DNA from: a virus
DNA length: 59,055 nt
Reading direction: 5' to 3' (one strand)
IMG/VR virus record: IMGVR_UViG_3300021197_001961
Span: 1 to 59,055 of that record
A model generated the notes under the pieces. The model did not search any database and had not been told where the DNA came from. It worked only from the letters and a program-made list of their open reading frames with translations. Made by a program: the position numbers and the translations under genes. Positions 44,128 through 52,630 of the stretch are shown here, piece by piece. Each line of letters starts with the position of its first letter. The first letter of the stretch is position 1.

Positions 44128-45846
44128 TTATTGAATCAGTGGCAACGTTACTTTACTTTCGTATTTTATGTCGCCCTCATCGGCGTCAGCATCATATGAT
44201 ATTGAATTAATTCTCTCTTCATATTGCTTAAGCTTGATGTTATCCGCCTTCACTTGATTATCATATGCTTCCATAAATCTCTTTTTTTCTTTGATATTAA
44301 AAAATTCGGCATATTGCTTAAACAACGCTTTAATAATAAATTTTTCAGTTGTCTTCGAGATCTGAGGGAGCATGTTTTTTGGCTCCTTTTGCAGAGCATT
44401 CTGCACAATCTTAGACACTAGTCCAGTGGAGTTTATAGCTTCTCCCATTATCTCAAGGAATCCGCTCAAGTGGTGAAGATCTGAATATCGTAAGATTTCT
44501 GGCATCAGCTTTCTCTGAGCAAGGAAACCGTCCGGAGTAAAGAACTTAGTCAGTGAAATACTTTGCCTAATTTCCTCTTTCCACTCAAATAATTGATCAT
44601 ACGAGTGGGCGCCTCCATTTTCAGTTGTATAATATGGCACTCCCTTGTCTGTAAGCCAGTAATCATCATCGATCTTACCAGTTGCCTTAGCCATCGTATA
44701 CATTTCAGTACCAGGATAAATCATTGCCAAGCCCATTTCATCATAAAAGATATAGTGAAGCTTCTGTAGTTCCTGAACAAAGTCTATTGTTTCTTTAATC
44801 GTCTCCTGCGTTTCGCCAGGAAGACCAGAGATTAGGAAGGCTGTTGCTTTGATTTTAGTTTTGGCGATCAACGAGAGGGCATAGCGAGCGTGCTCTTTTG
44901 TGATACCCTTCTTCATACCCTTCTGAACTGCATCAGCACCACTCTCCAAGCCAAACAAAACGTGAACAAACCCAGCTTGCTCCATTTTATTGACAACCTC
45001 TGGGGATATTGGTCTAAATCTAGCGCTAGCAACAAACTTTGTTTTAATCCCTCGCTCTATGATCGCATCACAAAATTCAATAGTTCTCTTCTTGTTGATC
45101 ATAAACGCATCATCGTGAATCCATATGGTATCTACAGTTGGACACTGCTCTAGCAATTGTTCAACCTCATCGGCAATATTCTCTCCTGATCGAAATCGCA
45201 CTTTGCGACGTGACATCGCATCGAGAACACAAAAATTACACTTATAGGGGCAGCCGCGACTTGTTAAAAGGTTCGCCATAGTTTTTCCCTCATACAGAAA
45301 TATATCGTGACGAGGAAATGGTAGCATATCCAAATCTTTAATCAAAGGGCGTCCTCCGGTAAATTTAACCTTGTTATCCTTCCAATAGGCAAGACCCAGA
45401 ACGTCTTCGTGAGATTCTCCAGATTCAAAGCAGCTAATCAATTCATTAAAGGTAACCTCCCCTTCGCCTTGAACCACAATGACGTAAGGGTATTTTTCCA
45501 CAAACTGCTTCCACATAACAGTAACGTGCATTCCGCCGGTTACAATCTTGATATTCGGATATGTTTCGTGAACATATTCAATAATTCTATATGCACTCAC
45601 ACGAGAGTGAGTCATTAAAGACACCCCAAGCACGTCAGGTTGAAATCTTTCGAGACTTTCTTTAATTTCTGAAAAGCATTGCTCGTAGGGCACGTTATTC
45701 AAATATAAGTTTTCGAATTCGTGCTGCGGGCTCTGTTGCTCAACATAGGATTGTAGATAAGCCAGTCCTAGTGGATAGTGACTATCGTGGTTGTCCTCGC
45801 TTCGGTGAGCATCTTCAATGGTTGTGCAGCAAAGTAAAATCTTCAT
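44128..45846 (-). CDS. Radical SAM enzyme with B12-binding domain
   Basis: Residues 1-160 form a cobalamin-binding domain typical of this class (SLMTHSRVSAYRIIEYVH, IVTGGMHVTVM). The radical SAM cluster follows, with C199, C203 and C206 in SRGCPYKCNFC and GLESGADAVQKGM later. The enzyme is 572 residues, in the usual range. Class B radical SAM enzymes often C-methylate or remodel sugars, natural products and tetrapyrroles. Here it lies between two sugar modules, so a sugar modification is likely. An AGGAG ribosome site precedes the ATG and a promoter-like core is 22 bases upstream. The substrate is unknown. Confidence 0.88.
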   Translation of the reverse strand: MKILLCCTTIEDAHRSEDNHDSHYPLGLAYLQSYVEQQSPQHEFENLYLNNVPYEQCFSEIKESLERFQPDVLGVSLMTHSRVSAYRIIEYVHETYPNIKIVTGGMHVTVMWKQFVEKYPYVIVVQGEGEVTFNELISCFESGESHEDVLGLAYWKDNKVKFTGGRPLIKDLDMLPFPRHDIFLYEGKTMANLLTSRGCPYKCNFCVLDAMSRRKVRFRSGENIADEVEQLLEQCPTVDTIWIHDDAFMINKKRTIEFCDAIIERGIKTKFVASARFRPISPEVVNKMEQAGFVHVLFGLESGADAVQKGMKKGITKEHARYALSLIAKTKIKATAFLISGLPGETQETIKETIDFVQELQKLHYIFYDEMGLAMIYPGTEMYTMAKATGKIDDDYWLTDKGVPYYTTENGGAHSYDQLFEWKEEIRQSISLTKFFTPDGFLAQRKLMPEILRYSDLHHLSGFLEIMGEAINSTGLVSKIVQNALQKEPKNMLPQISKTTEKFIIKALFKQYAEFFNIKEKKRFMEAYDNQVKADNIKLKQYEERINSISYDADADEGDIKYESKVTLPLIQ

Positions 45847-45867
45847 TTCTCTTGTTCTCCTAAAAGG

Positions 45868-45874
45868 TAAATAG
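45868..45874 (-). promoter_or_regulatory. Candidate promoter core CTATTTA
   Basis: The 7-base core CTATTTA (preceded by T rather than A) lies 21 bases upstream of the radical SAM ATG in a 31-base gap. It is the only such site in the carbohydrate cassette and may start a transcript reading into the GT29 and CMP-sugar genes. Confidence is lower because the octamer is imperfect. Confidence 0.35.
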
Positions 45875-45877
45875 AAT

Positions 45878-46828
45878 TTACCATATAAAATTTTCCTTAT
45901 AATATAAGACTATAGACTGTATCTCATTATCAAAAAGCTTTTTTGGCTCCCAGCCCAGACCACGTAGTTTTGTATCGTCAAGTGCATAACGAACATCTTG
46001 ACCAACACGAGAATATGAAAAATCTAAGTATCTCTCAACACGGTCAATATTACCATAGTAGTGCCTGATGATCTTCTTTACTGTGTCAATGTTTTGCTGC
46101 TCGAACCCGCCGGCGACGTTGTAGACCTCATTCGTAGCACCCGAATCAACAATCGCCATAACAGCTGCAGCAGTATCGTCGGCATGTAACCAATTTCTAT
46201 ATGGGGTACCATCATTGTGAAGTCTGATCTTCTTTCCTCTCATAAGGTTTTTAACAGAAAGGGGGATCAACTTCTCTGGATACTGACCAATTCCATAATT
46301 GTTGGTAGGTCGTAAAATATTATAATTCAACCCATAAGTTCTAGCCCAAGCAAAGATTAACATATCCCCGGCTGCCTTTGATGCTGAATATGGGTTGCTT
46401 GGCTTAAGAATATCTTCTTCTGTGTGGGTGCCTTGTGTAATATCTCCGTATACCTCATCTGTGCTAATATGCAGTAAAATGGGTCTACTGTTACAGTTTT
46501 CCTGTTTACCTCTGATTAATTCTAAGAGATTCTTTACTCCCAAGATGTTTGTATTTATGAATTCGTCACTGCTTACGATGCTGTTGCCGACGTGTGATTC
46601 TGCAGCGTAGTTAATAACATAGTCGCAGTCATAGAGGTGTTTTAAGTTTTTGATGTCGACTGCTTCAAACTTAAAGTTGTCATACCTTTTAAATTCCTCT
46701 AGCAATTTTGGATTGGCTGCATAAGTTAGCTTATCAACCCCGTATACCATCCAGCCTCGGTCTAGGCACCTTCTGGTTGCATAAGCACCCATAAAGCCTA
46801 AACATCCCGTGATATAAACTATTTTCAC
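45878..46828 (-). CDS. RmlB-like NDP-glucose 4,6-dehydratase
   Basis: The 316-residue protein has an NAD loop with GCLGFMGAY (8-16), ISTDEVYGD with T123, D124 and E125, YSASK (Y147, K151), and RPTNNYGIGQYPEKLIP, all standard for dTDP-glucose 4,6-dehydratase. It would make a 4-keto-6-deoxyglucose nucleotide. The start is GTG at 46828, overlapping the previous stop as GTGA, with GAGGGA 6 bases ahead. It sits directly after the 3-dehydrase, so its product probably feeds a 3,6-dideoxy pathway. In such pathways the nucleotide is usually CDP, so dTDP versus CDP cannot be decided. No RmlA/RfbF enzyme is seen. Confidence 0.88.
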   Translation of the reverse strand: MKIVYITGCLGFMGAYATRRCLDRGWMVYGVDKLTYAANPKLLEEFKRYDNFKFEAVDIKNLKHLYDCDYVINYAAESHVGNSIVSSDEFINTNILGVKNLLELIRGKQENCNSRPILLHISTDEVYGDITQGTHTEEDILKPSNPYSASKAAGDMLIFAWARTYGLNYNILRPTNNYGIGQYPEKLIPLSVKNLMRGKKIRLHNDGTPYRNWLHADDTAAAVMAIVDSGATNEVYNVAGGFEQQNIDTVKKIIRHYYGNIDRVERYLDFSYSRVGQDVRYALDDTKLRGLGWEPKKLFDNEIQSIVLYYKENFIW

Positions 46829-48156
46829 TTTAATCCCTCAAAGAATTCCTTAACAGTTTGCTCAATATAGTCGAGCTTGTCGTCAGTGAGACCAATGAAG
46901 GTTCCAAGGAAGAATGAATTTGTTGTGACCAGTTGAGCAATGGGGAAGGTTTCATTCATATCTCCATATTCTGATGCCATATGATAATAGCCCGGATGCG
47001 CAAGAATATTGCCAGAAAAGTAAGACCGCGTTTGAATTTTGTGCTTTTCTAGCCAGGAAACCATATCTTGTCGCCCAAATGGTGCGTCCTCCTTGACAGT
47101 CATCAAAAACGCAAACCAGCAGGGATCAGCCTTCTCAGTTGCCTTTGGAAGATGAAGATATTCGACATAAGGTTCAAAGATCTTCATTAGACGATCAAAA
47201 TTCTTTCGACGAGCAGCATCAAATTCAGGTAATTTCTCTAACTGCTGAAGACCCATTGCTGCCTGCATATCTAATGGCTTAAGATTGTACCCAATCTCCT
47301 CAAAAACATAGCGATGGTCATAGACGGCTTCTCGCAGCCCTGGGAGCCAATCGCGGAACCTGTTACCACAAGCAGTTCCTTCGAGCACAGAACCCGGCTT
47401 AGAGGTGTTACAATAGCATGCACGACCCCAATCTCGAATACTAGCCACTGCTGTTCGGATTTTATTATCGTTTGTTGCCACAAAGCCACCCTCACCCATT
47501 GTCATATGGTGAGCTGGGAAGAAAGAGCAAGTGGAGATGTGACCAAAAGACCCTAATTTCTTACCATCATAGGTGGAGCCAAGTGCGTCACAGGAGTCCT
47601 CAACAAAAATAAGATCATACTTTTCAACAAGACCCATCAGACGATCCATGTCGGGTGGGTTCCCTAGAACATGAGCAAACACGATACCCTTGATCTCAGG
47701 ATCGCTCTCTAAGGCTCTCTCAACTTGATCTAGGTCTAAGTTGAGGTCAGGTAGCGTTACATCCACGAAGACCGGCTGAAAGCCGTTCTGGATGATGGGG
47801 TTGATAGTTGTGGGGAAACAGACAACCGGGGTAATAAGCTTTGAACCCTCTTTGAGGTTATAAAGTCGTTTTGATTTAAGGGCAGAGATCGCCAATAGGT
47901 TAGCTGAGCTTCCTGAATTAGTTAAAGAGCCATACTTCATTCCCAAGTGTTCGGGGAATTGTTTTTCAAACTGGCGCGCATTCTTTCCGAAAATAAGCCA
48001 CCCAGAAAGCAGCTGCTTTACCGCGGCAACGTATTCTTCTCCATCGAACATTGGTCCCGAGTATGCTACCCAGTCCTTGCCGGGAGCCCAATCCTTCTTG
48101 GTCTCCTCTACGTGTTTTCTTACTAACTCTTCGATCTGCTCCAAAGTGTCAGACAT
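46825..48156 (-). CDS. rfbH: RfbH-type NDP-4-keto-6-deoxyhexose 3-dehydrase (PLP/[2Fe-2S])
   Basis: The 443-residue protein is a DegT-family enzyme in which the Schiff-base lysine is replaced by histidine: H216 in FFPAHHMTMGEGG. The [2Fe-2S] ligands of this enzyme class are also present: C189 (EDSCDALGS), C247 and C249 (GRACYCN), and C263 (TACGNRF). The C189-C247 spacing and the C-x-C match E1 of the CDP-ascarylose pathway. The last gap is longer than the usual X7. This enzyme removes the C3 hydroxyl of a 4-keto-6-deoxy sugar nucleotide to give 3,6-dideoxy sugars; it needs a flavin/Fe-S reductase partner that I do not see here. It has GGAGG 8 bases upstream of the ATG. Confidence 0.88.
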   Translation of the reverse strand: MSDTLEQIEELVRKHVEETKKDWAPGKDWVAYSGPMFDGEEYVAAVKQLLSGWLIFGKNARQFEKQFPEHLGMKYGSLTNSGSSANLLAISALKSKRLYNLKEGSKLITPVVCFPTTINPIIQNGFQPVFVDVTLPDLNLDLDQVERALESDPEIKGIVFAHVLGNPPDMDRLMGLVEKYDLIFVEDSCDALGSTYDGKKLGSFGHISTCSFFPAHHMTMGEGGFVATNDNKIRTAVASIRDWGRACYCNTSKPGSVLEGTACGNRFRDWLPGLREAVYDHRYVFEEIGYNLKPLDMQAAMGLQQLEKLPEFDAARRKNFDRLMKIFEPYVEYLHLPKATEKADPCWFAFLMTVKEDAPFGRQDMVSWLEKHKIQTRSYFSGNILAHPGYYHMASEYGDMNETFPIAQLVTTNSFFLGTFIGLTDDKLDYIEQTVKEFFEGLK

Positions 48157-48974
48157 TTTTGTATTCCTCCTTCAACACCTAAAAGGTCCAAGTTTAAACC
48201 TTGCAACCCCTGGCTATTACCCGTGTAGGGTTTACCATTATTTGGATTCTCTATGATAACATCATTTTTACTTTTTGTGAAATTTTTAACCATTATTGCA
48301 ATATCATGGAGAGTTATTTTTTGATCATAACACACGTTGATATCCTTGGGCAATTCCCTGTCAGAAGATAGATAAAATTTCAATATACGGCAAAGATCGC
48401 CCACAAAGATATAATCCATCTCTTTGTTCTGATGAATGAAAGCATCCTGTCCGGACATTAGCTTAGTATAACAACTCTTAATAAGTCTTTGAGGGTTTTC
48501 ACGAGGTCCAAAGCACCCAAATAGCCGAAAATTAACTATATTTTGATAATTATCAAAAATATTTCTAGCAATTAGATTCTTCACAAGACCATAATAATCT
48601 TGCGGAAGTCTTTCAAATAACTCTTCTTCTGACACTTTGTCTATCACACCTGAACGATCAAACTCCGCGCCGGATCCAAAATTAATCATGAGTTTGAACT
48701 TATCAGAGTGCGATGCGAGGTTCTGAAACATTGAGATATTTTCAAAGAATGCAGATATATCATCCTTATCTAACCGCTTTCCACCATTAATCGCAGTATG
48801 AACGACGTAGTCTATGCGGTTCTCCGAAAAAAAGTTATCCACCTGTTGGCGGTCGGACACATCTAATGTGCTTCTGTTTGTGGAGATAATCTCAAACTTA
48901 TTGCTTTTTTTAAATTCGGAGTAGATCTCTCTGGCGATAAAGCCGTTACCTCCGGTCAACAATATTCTTTCCAC
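48123..48974 (-). CDS. NAD-dependent epimerase/reductase (extended SDR)
   Basis: GTG at 48974 is taken as the start because it overlaps the previous stop (TAGTG) and gives the expected N-terminus (VERILLTGGNGFIAREIY), about 283 residues. A longer in-frame start exists. It has the GGNGFIA loop, INFGSGAEFDRS and a YYGLVKNL active site (Y-x-x-x-K). A C-terminal substrate domain has VNFRLFGCFGPRENPQ, as in sugar nucleotide reductases and epimerases. It lies between the split transketolase and the 3-dehydrase, so it may reduce the 4-keto group of the same deoxysugar. The substrate cannot be told from sequence. Confidence 0.82.
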   Translation of the reverse strand: MERILLTGGNGFIAREIYSEFKKSNKFEIISTNRSTLDVSDRQQVDNFFSENRIDYVVHTAINGGKRLDKDDISAFFENISMFQNLASHSDKFKLMINFGSGAEFDRSGVIDKVSEEELFERLPQDYYGLVKNLIARNIFDNYQNIVNFRLFGCFGPRENPQRLIKSCYTKLMSGQDAFIHQNKEMDYIFVGDLCRILKFYLSSDRELPKDINVCYDQKITLHDIAIMVKNFTKSKNDVIIENPNNGKPYTGNSQGLQGLNLDLLGVEGGIQKCLTLWSRSKS

Positions 48975-49450
48975 TATCGCACCAAGTTTAGGTAGGAGGG
49001 TTTGCCGTTTTCCACAAGAGTGTCCAAGATACATCTAAGCTCCTCTTCCTGCTCTGGATGGTACACGTCAATGTTATCGAAGCAGTCCATAATTCTTCGA
49101 TCGTCCTCAGCCCAGTGGGTGAACCCAAGTTTCCCGTAGTCTCTATCCCTACCACCGCCGATAAGCTTGACGGGAATTTGTTCGTGATCCAGATAATTTC
49201 TAATAAATTCAAAGGGTCGATATAGAAGGAACGGGGTTATAGAATACACAAATGGGATCTTGCCTTCCATAGCCATACCGCTGGCTGCGCCAAGCATAAG
49301 TTGCTCGGAGGAGCCTACGTTCCGAAAGCGTCTTGGAAAGTCTAATCGAATTTTGTCCCACAATCCATATCCCAGATCACCGGTTAAGACCACGATGCGA
49401 GGATCAACACTCATCTTCTCGTGTAATAACTGACTAAATGCTTTTCTCAC
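48974..49450 (-). CDS. Transketolase-like pyrimidine-binding half (split transketolase, subunit 2)
   Basis: GTG at 49450 is chosen over an earlier in-frame start because GGAGG lies 6 bases before it, within the end of the upstream gene. The 158 residues resemble the middle (Pyr) domain of transketolase and DXS: VVLTGDLGYGLWDKIR, NVGSSEQLMLGAASGMAM with the Glu that activates thiamine diphosphate, and KLIGGGRDRDYGKLGFTHWAEDD. The C-terminal domain of full transketolase is absent. With the neighbouring TPP domain protein it would form a heteromeric thiamine-dependent enzyme. Confidence 0.82.
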   Translation of the reverse strand: MRKAFSQLLHEKMSVDPRIVVLTGDLGYGLWDKIRLDFPRRFRNVGSSEQLMLGAASGMAMEGKIPFVYSITPFLLYRPFEFIRNYLDHEQIPVKLIGGGRDRDYGKLGFTHWAEDDRRIMDCFDNIDVYHPEQEEELRCILDTLVENGKPSYLNLVR

Positions 49451-50084
49451 TTGCGTCCTCCAACATTGATACCGCTTGTTTGTAGTCATGCTCTTTCATA
49501 ATATGATAATGTGCGTTTAAGCCTCGTAAGAATGGGAAATGATTAACATCGCTGTGTAAGATATTCACACCCGGTAGGAATGCGCGAAGACGTCTTTCTA
49601 GATACTGTTCGTCAACAGCGTCATATGCTGCATACCCGTTGAGGTTGGCGTATATTCGAATGTTCTCCACCCTATTCTCGTGAATGAACTTTAAGGACTC
49701 CCACACAACGCCCTCGGCGCTCTCGCCATCGCTAATCAGACAATGAACCGTTACATCAGGGCGCGCTAATGCTCTGCCAACGGCTACTGAGATACCCATT
49801 CCGAGACTACCAGTGGAGCAATAGATCTTATCGTTGTCGTCCCTGTGAGGGTGTCCGCCATGCTTATTAAACAAGTATTCAGCATCGATGCCGTGGTATT
49901 TTTCTAATACAGCATAGAGTGCTAGCGCGGCGTGTCCACAAGAGAGGATAAATATGTCATCGTCGCCCATAACTGAAAAAATGTTATCGACTATATCCAA
50001 ACAAGAGAAATAACTTCCCAAGTGAGACAAGTTGTTCTTATAAGCAATGTCGAGGACCCTTCGCTTGAGTATTAAGTCTTCCAT
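49434..50084 (-). CDS. Transketolase-like thiamine diphosphate-binding half (split transketolase, subunit 1)
   Basis: The 216-residue protein covers the transketolase PP domain: NNLSHLGSYFSCLDIVDNIF, FILSCGHAALALYAVL, STGSLGMGISVAVGRAL, and SDGESAEGVVWESLKFIHEN with the thiamine/Mg motif (GDG written as SDG, followed by N...NGYAAYD). It should act with the following 158-residue gene. A two-carbon transfer from a ketose is its expected chemistry. The location, directly before a reductase and an RfbH-type dehydrase, suggests that its acceptor may be a keto-deoxysugar, giving a branched sugar. A role in making sedoheptulose phosphate for the cyclase is the alternative. Confidence 0.85.
   Translation of the reverse strand: MEDLILKRRVLDIAYKNNLSHLGSYFSCLDIVDNIFSVMGDDDIFILSCGHAALALYAVLEKYHGIDAEYLFNKHGGHPHRDDNDKIYCSTGSLGMGISVAVGRALARPDVTVHCLISDGESAEGVVWESLKFIHENRVENIRIYANLNGYAAYDAVDEQYLERRLRAFLPGVNILHSDVNHFPFLRGLNAHYHIMKEHDYKQAVSMLEDASEKSI
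49457..49461 (-). promoter_or_regulatory. Ribosome binding site deciding the GTG start of the second transketolase half
   Basis: GGAGG on the coding strand, 6 bases before GTG 49450, inside the last codons of the first half (in the LEDAS segment). It supports the shorter start and suggests balanced production of both halves. Confidence 0.6.
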
Positions 50085-50806
50085 TTAGTTCCCCAGTGTT
50101 CTTGTATCATAGCATCGTAATTAATTTGCTCTTTTTGAACTTTCCAGGTTGCTTGGTCTTCGTGCCAGCGATAATAGAATCCTAGCCAGAAAGGCGCCGG
50201 ATATATAAACACCCCGCTGTCGGCTAGTTGGCAATACAGATCATAGTCGGCAGCGCCGCCATATTTCTCTGGGTTTGTCTTTAACAAACCATCCCTAAAA
50301 AGAGAAGTGTTGTACATGACTGTTGGAGTGTTTACCGGGCACCTCTCTAGGCACTCCTCCTTGAATTCTTGTATGCTCTTGTAAGAATGGGCTATTGTGC
50401 TCGTGACTCTACCAGTATTCGAATGTATGCCCGTTATTGGACTTTGCATGGCAAGAATATCACTTGGTCTTGCTTTGAAGAACTTCATATTATTTGCAAT
50501 AAAGTCTTTATGCAGAAAGTCGTCAGAACCCATCACCAGCACATAGTCCCCCGTCATTAGCTTGAAACCTTGAGACCGAGGCTCATCCCAACAATTGGGA
50601 TACACATTCTTCGCAGACGACAAGATAAGGTCTGGGTATTCTTCTTTTACTTTCTCTGCGATTGCCACACTATTGTCGGTGCTCTCATTATCAACAAAAA
50701 TAACCTCAGTGTTATCATATGTTTGTGATAAAGCTGTGACTAATGCTTGTTCAATCCACTTCTCACTATTGTAGCACGGAATGATTATTGAAGCTCTAGG
50801 ATTCAT
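50072..50806 (-). CDS. Glycosyltransferase family 2
   Basis: The 244-residue GT-A protein has ASIIIPCYNSEKWIEQALVT (5-24), VIFVDNESTDNS (35-46) and VMGSDDFLHKDFI, whose SDD at 94-96 serves as the metal-binding DxD. It would add a sugar from a nucleotide donor to a growing glycan. Its stop lies inside the next gene (13-base overlap). Family 2 covers many specificities, so donor and acceptor cannot be stated. No membrane segment is seen, so it is likely cytoplasmic. Confidence 0.9.
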   Translation of the reverse strand: MNPRASIIIPCYNSEKWIEQALVTALSQTYDNTEVIFVDNESTDNSVAIAEKVKEEYPDLILSSAKNVYPNCWDEPRSQGFKLMTGDYVLVMGSDDFLHKDFIANNMKFFKARPSDILAMQSPITGIHSNTGRVTSTIAHSYKSIQEFKEECLERCPVNTPTVMYNTSLFRDGLLKTNPEKYGGAADYDLYCQLADSGVFIYPAPFWLGFYYRWHEDQATWKVQKEQINYDAMIQEHWGTKWKT

Positions 50807-51710
50807 TATTTAAACTCAACATTGTCTTTACTCTTTCGATGTAGGTGTGTTTAGATAATATATTTTCACGATTCTTAGCCTTGGCTCCCAACAAAAGACT
50901 ATCTGGTTGGACACAAATCTCTTTGGTTATTTTCAACATTTCTTTTGGATTAGTTGCTAGGGGAACATTCGGAAATAAGCCCTTTAGGCATTCGACATTA
51001 TCTGAAACAAGTATACCACACAGACCTAGAGATTTAAATGTGCGTTCATTCGTATCTACACCTAGGTTATGTTGATATGCGTCATGGATGTTCAGTGCTA
51101 CCTTGCTCAAGGATAGTAGGCTGTTCTCTTTTTCGTGTGATATACCCTGATTGACGGCAAACCCACACCTTAGCCCCGAACCCTTGAATACAGATAGGTA
51201 ATCTATGATTATTTTCTTTTTTTCGTCAAATCCATTGTTTGCCCAGCCGCCCACGTAACACACATCAAAAGAATACTTATCTTTACTTAAGTCCTTATAA
51301 TTTTCTGAATCGTATGCCAGTGGGATATAGTGAACATCGTCCCATTCTTTGTAAAAATTGGTTTTTGCAGCGTCCACAAAAGACCATTTAAATATGTTAG
51401 TTAAGCTATTGATACGAAGAGTTAGATCTCTTGGCACCTGAGAGATAAAATTAGGATGACTACCCCAGGGCATTGGGAATGTGTGCGGCTGCACAAATAA
51501 GTATGCGCGCGAGGCGTTTTCTAAAATCTTGACATGCTCCTCAGACCTTATATCGTGGTCGATAGCCATTATTTGATAGTCTTCATCTTTGATATCAGAT
51601 AAGTTGTTGTATAGAACTGCCTCGTGCCCTAAAGATTCCCAGGCAGATTTATACCCTCTATAAATCCACTTGCCGGCGGCAAATGGGTGGTCCTTAATAT
51701 AAACCCTCAT
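50796..51710 (-). CDS. Glycosyltransferase, CgeB-like / GT4-type
   Basis: A 304-residue protein with a GT-B look. The C-terminal half has FDVCYVGGWANNGFDEKKKI, ALNIHDAYQHNLGVDTNERTF and SLGLCGILVSDNVECLKGLF, like CgeB and group 1 transferases that have E-rich donor loops. The N-terminal half begins MRVYIKDHPFAAGKWIYRGY. It is one of four adjacent GT-B genes that overlap by 1-11 bases, suggesting sequential steps. The donor is unknown. Confidence 0.72.
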   Translation of the reverse strand: MRVYIKDHPFAAGKWIYRGYKSAWESLGHEAVLYNNLSDIKDEDYQIMAIDHDIRSEEHVKILENASRAYLFVQPHTFPMPWGSHPNFISQVPRDLTLRINSLTNIFKWSFVDAAKTNFYKEWDDVHYIPLAYDSENYKDLSKDKYSFDVCYVGGWANNGFDEKKKIIIDYLSVFKGSGLRCGFAVNQGISHEKENSLLSLSKVALNIHDAYQHNLGVDTNERTFKSLGLCGILVSDNVECLKGLFPNVPLATNPKEMLKITKEICVQPDSLLLGAKAKNRENILSKHTYIERVKTMLSLNNES

Positions 51711-52630
51711 TTATAAATTTGCTCAATAGTTTTTGACAGCCGAACTCTGGATTGATGGTCCTTGCAAAACCTTCTGTGTCCATTGTCTGCTAGCTTTTGA
51801 GCTACATTGGTATTCTTGAGAAGATACTTTATTTTATTGATCATCTCTGTTTCATTCTTGAAGCACACTATTTCTTTATCAAGAGTGAAGTAGTCCTCTA
51901 TACCTGGGACATACTCTGTAACTAGGAGAGATTTAGATGCCACAATCTCAAACATTCTGCCCTTCATTTGCGGCTGCATGTTCGCAGCGTTTTTGCTAAA
52001 GTTCAACCCTATTAGCGAGGAGGCATAAGAATAAGCCAGATCTTCAAACCCAACATTCTTTGGGCGCAAAACAGGTATGCTTGCAGATTCCAATGCGTTT
52101 AAAAACATAAGACGATCGCCGGATGGGGCTCCGATAAAAGATGTACGTGGTTGCTTTAGGGTTGGTATTGAGCCATAAAAATCTAAATTGGCGTGCCACG
52201 TAGCATCGATGATATTGTCATAACCAATTTCTTGATATTTCTCTACAAATCTTTTTTCCGGAGTGGAACAGGCGTGAAATAAGTGGCAAACTTTCTTAGA
52301 AAATGATTCAAATCTCCAAGAATCATCACAAAACCAGTTGAAGGTTTTAAGGCGACCTTTCTGTGTTTCTAGGGCAATCGTCTCCCACGGCTCTCTTGGG
52401 GCATAGTTTGCGTCTCCCGTCATAATACAAAAAAGAAGATCGGGCTTCTTGCCTTCGATCTCCTCTTTTAATTCCTTGTCACCCAAAATAGATGTATCAA
52501 AGAACGTTACATTATGCCCTAAAGATACAAGAGGAAAATAAAAATTCCAGAATGCATAGTCAAATCTGAAACCGTTGTCAGACTGCTTGTGGTCTGAAAT
52601 ACTCTTCGGAGCAACAAGGAAGATGTTCAT
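51707..52630 (-). CDS. Glycosyltransferase, CgeB-like
   Basis: The 307-residue protein has LVAPKSISDHKQSDNGFRFD at its N-terminus, NWFCDDSWRFESFSKKVCH in the middle, and RMFEIVASKSLLVTEYVPGI near the C-terminus, followed by a VCFKNETEMINKIKYLL tail. That is the CgeB and group 1 pattern for spore and surface glycosylation, here as a GT-B transferase. It overlaps its upstream and downstream neighbours by 1-4 bases. Specificity is not predictable. It is related in layout, though not closely, to the 304-residue protein after it. Confidence 0.75.
   Translation of the reverse strand: MNIFLVAPKSISDHKQSDNGFRFDYAFWNFYFPLVSLGHNVTFFDTSILGDKELKEEIEGKKPDLLFCIMTGDANYAPREPWETIALETQKGRLKTFNWFCDDSWRFESFSKKVCHLFHACSTPEKRFVEKYQEIGYDNIIDATWHANLDFYGSIPTLKQPRTSFIGAPSGDRLMFLNALESASIPVLRPKNVGFEDLAYSYASSLIGLNFSKNAANMQPQMKGRMFEIVASKSLLVTEYVPGIEDYFTLDKEIVCFKNETEMINKIKYLLKNTNVAQKLADNGHRRFCKDHQSRVRLSKTIEQIYK

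Noticed and set aside
46825-48156. Call as an ordinary DegT sugar aminotransferase
   Set aside because: The Schiff-base lysine is replaced by H216 and four Fe-S cysteines are present, which points to a 3-dehydrase.
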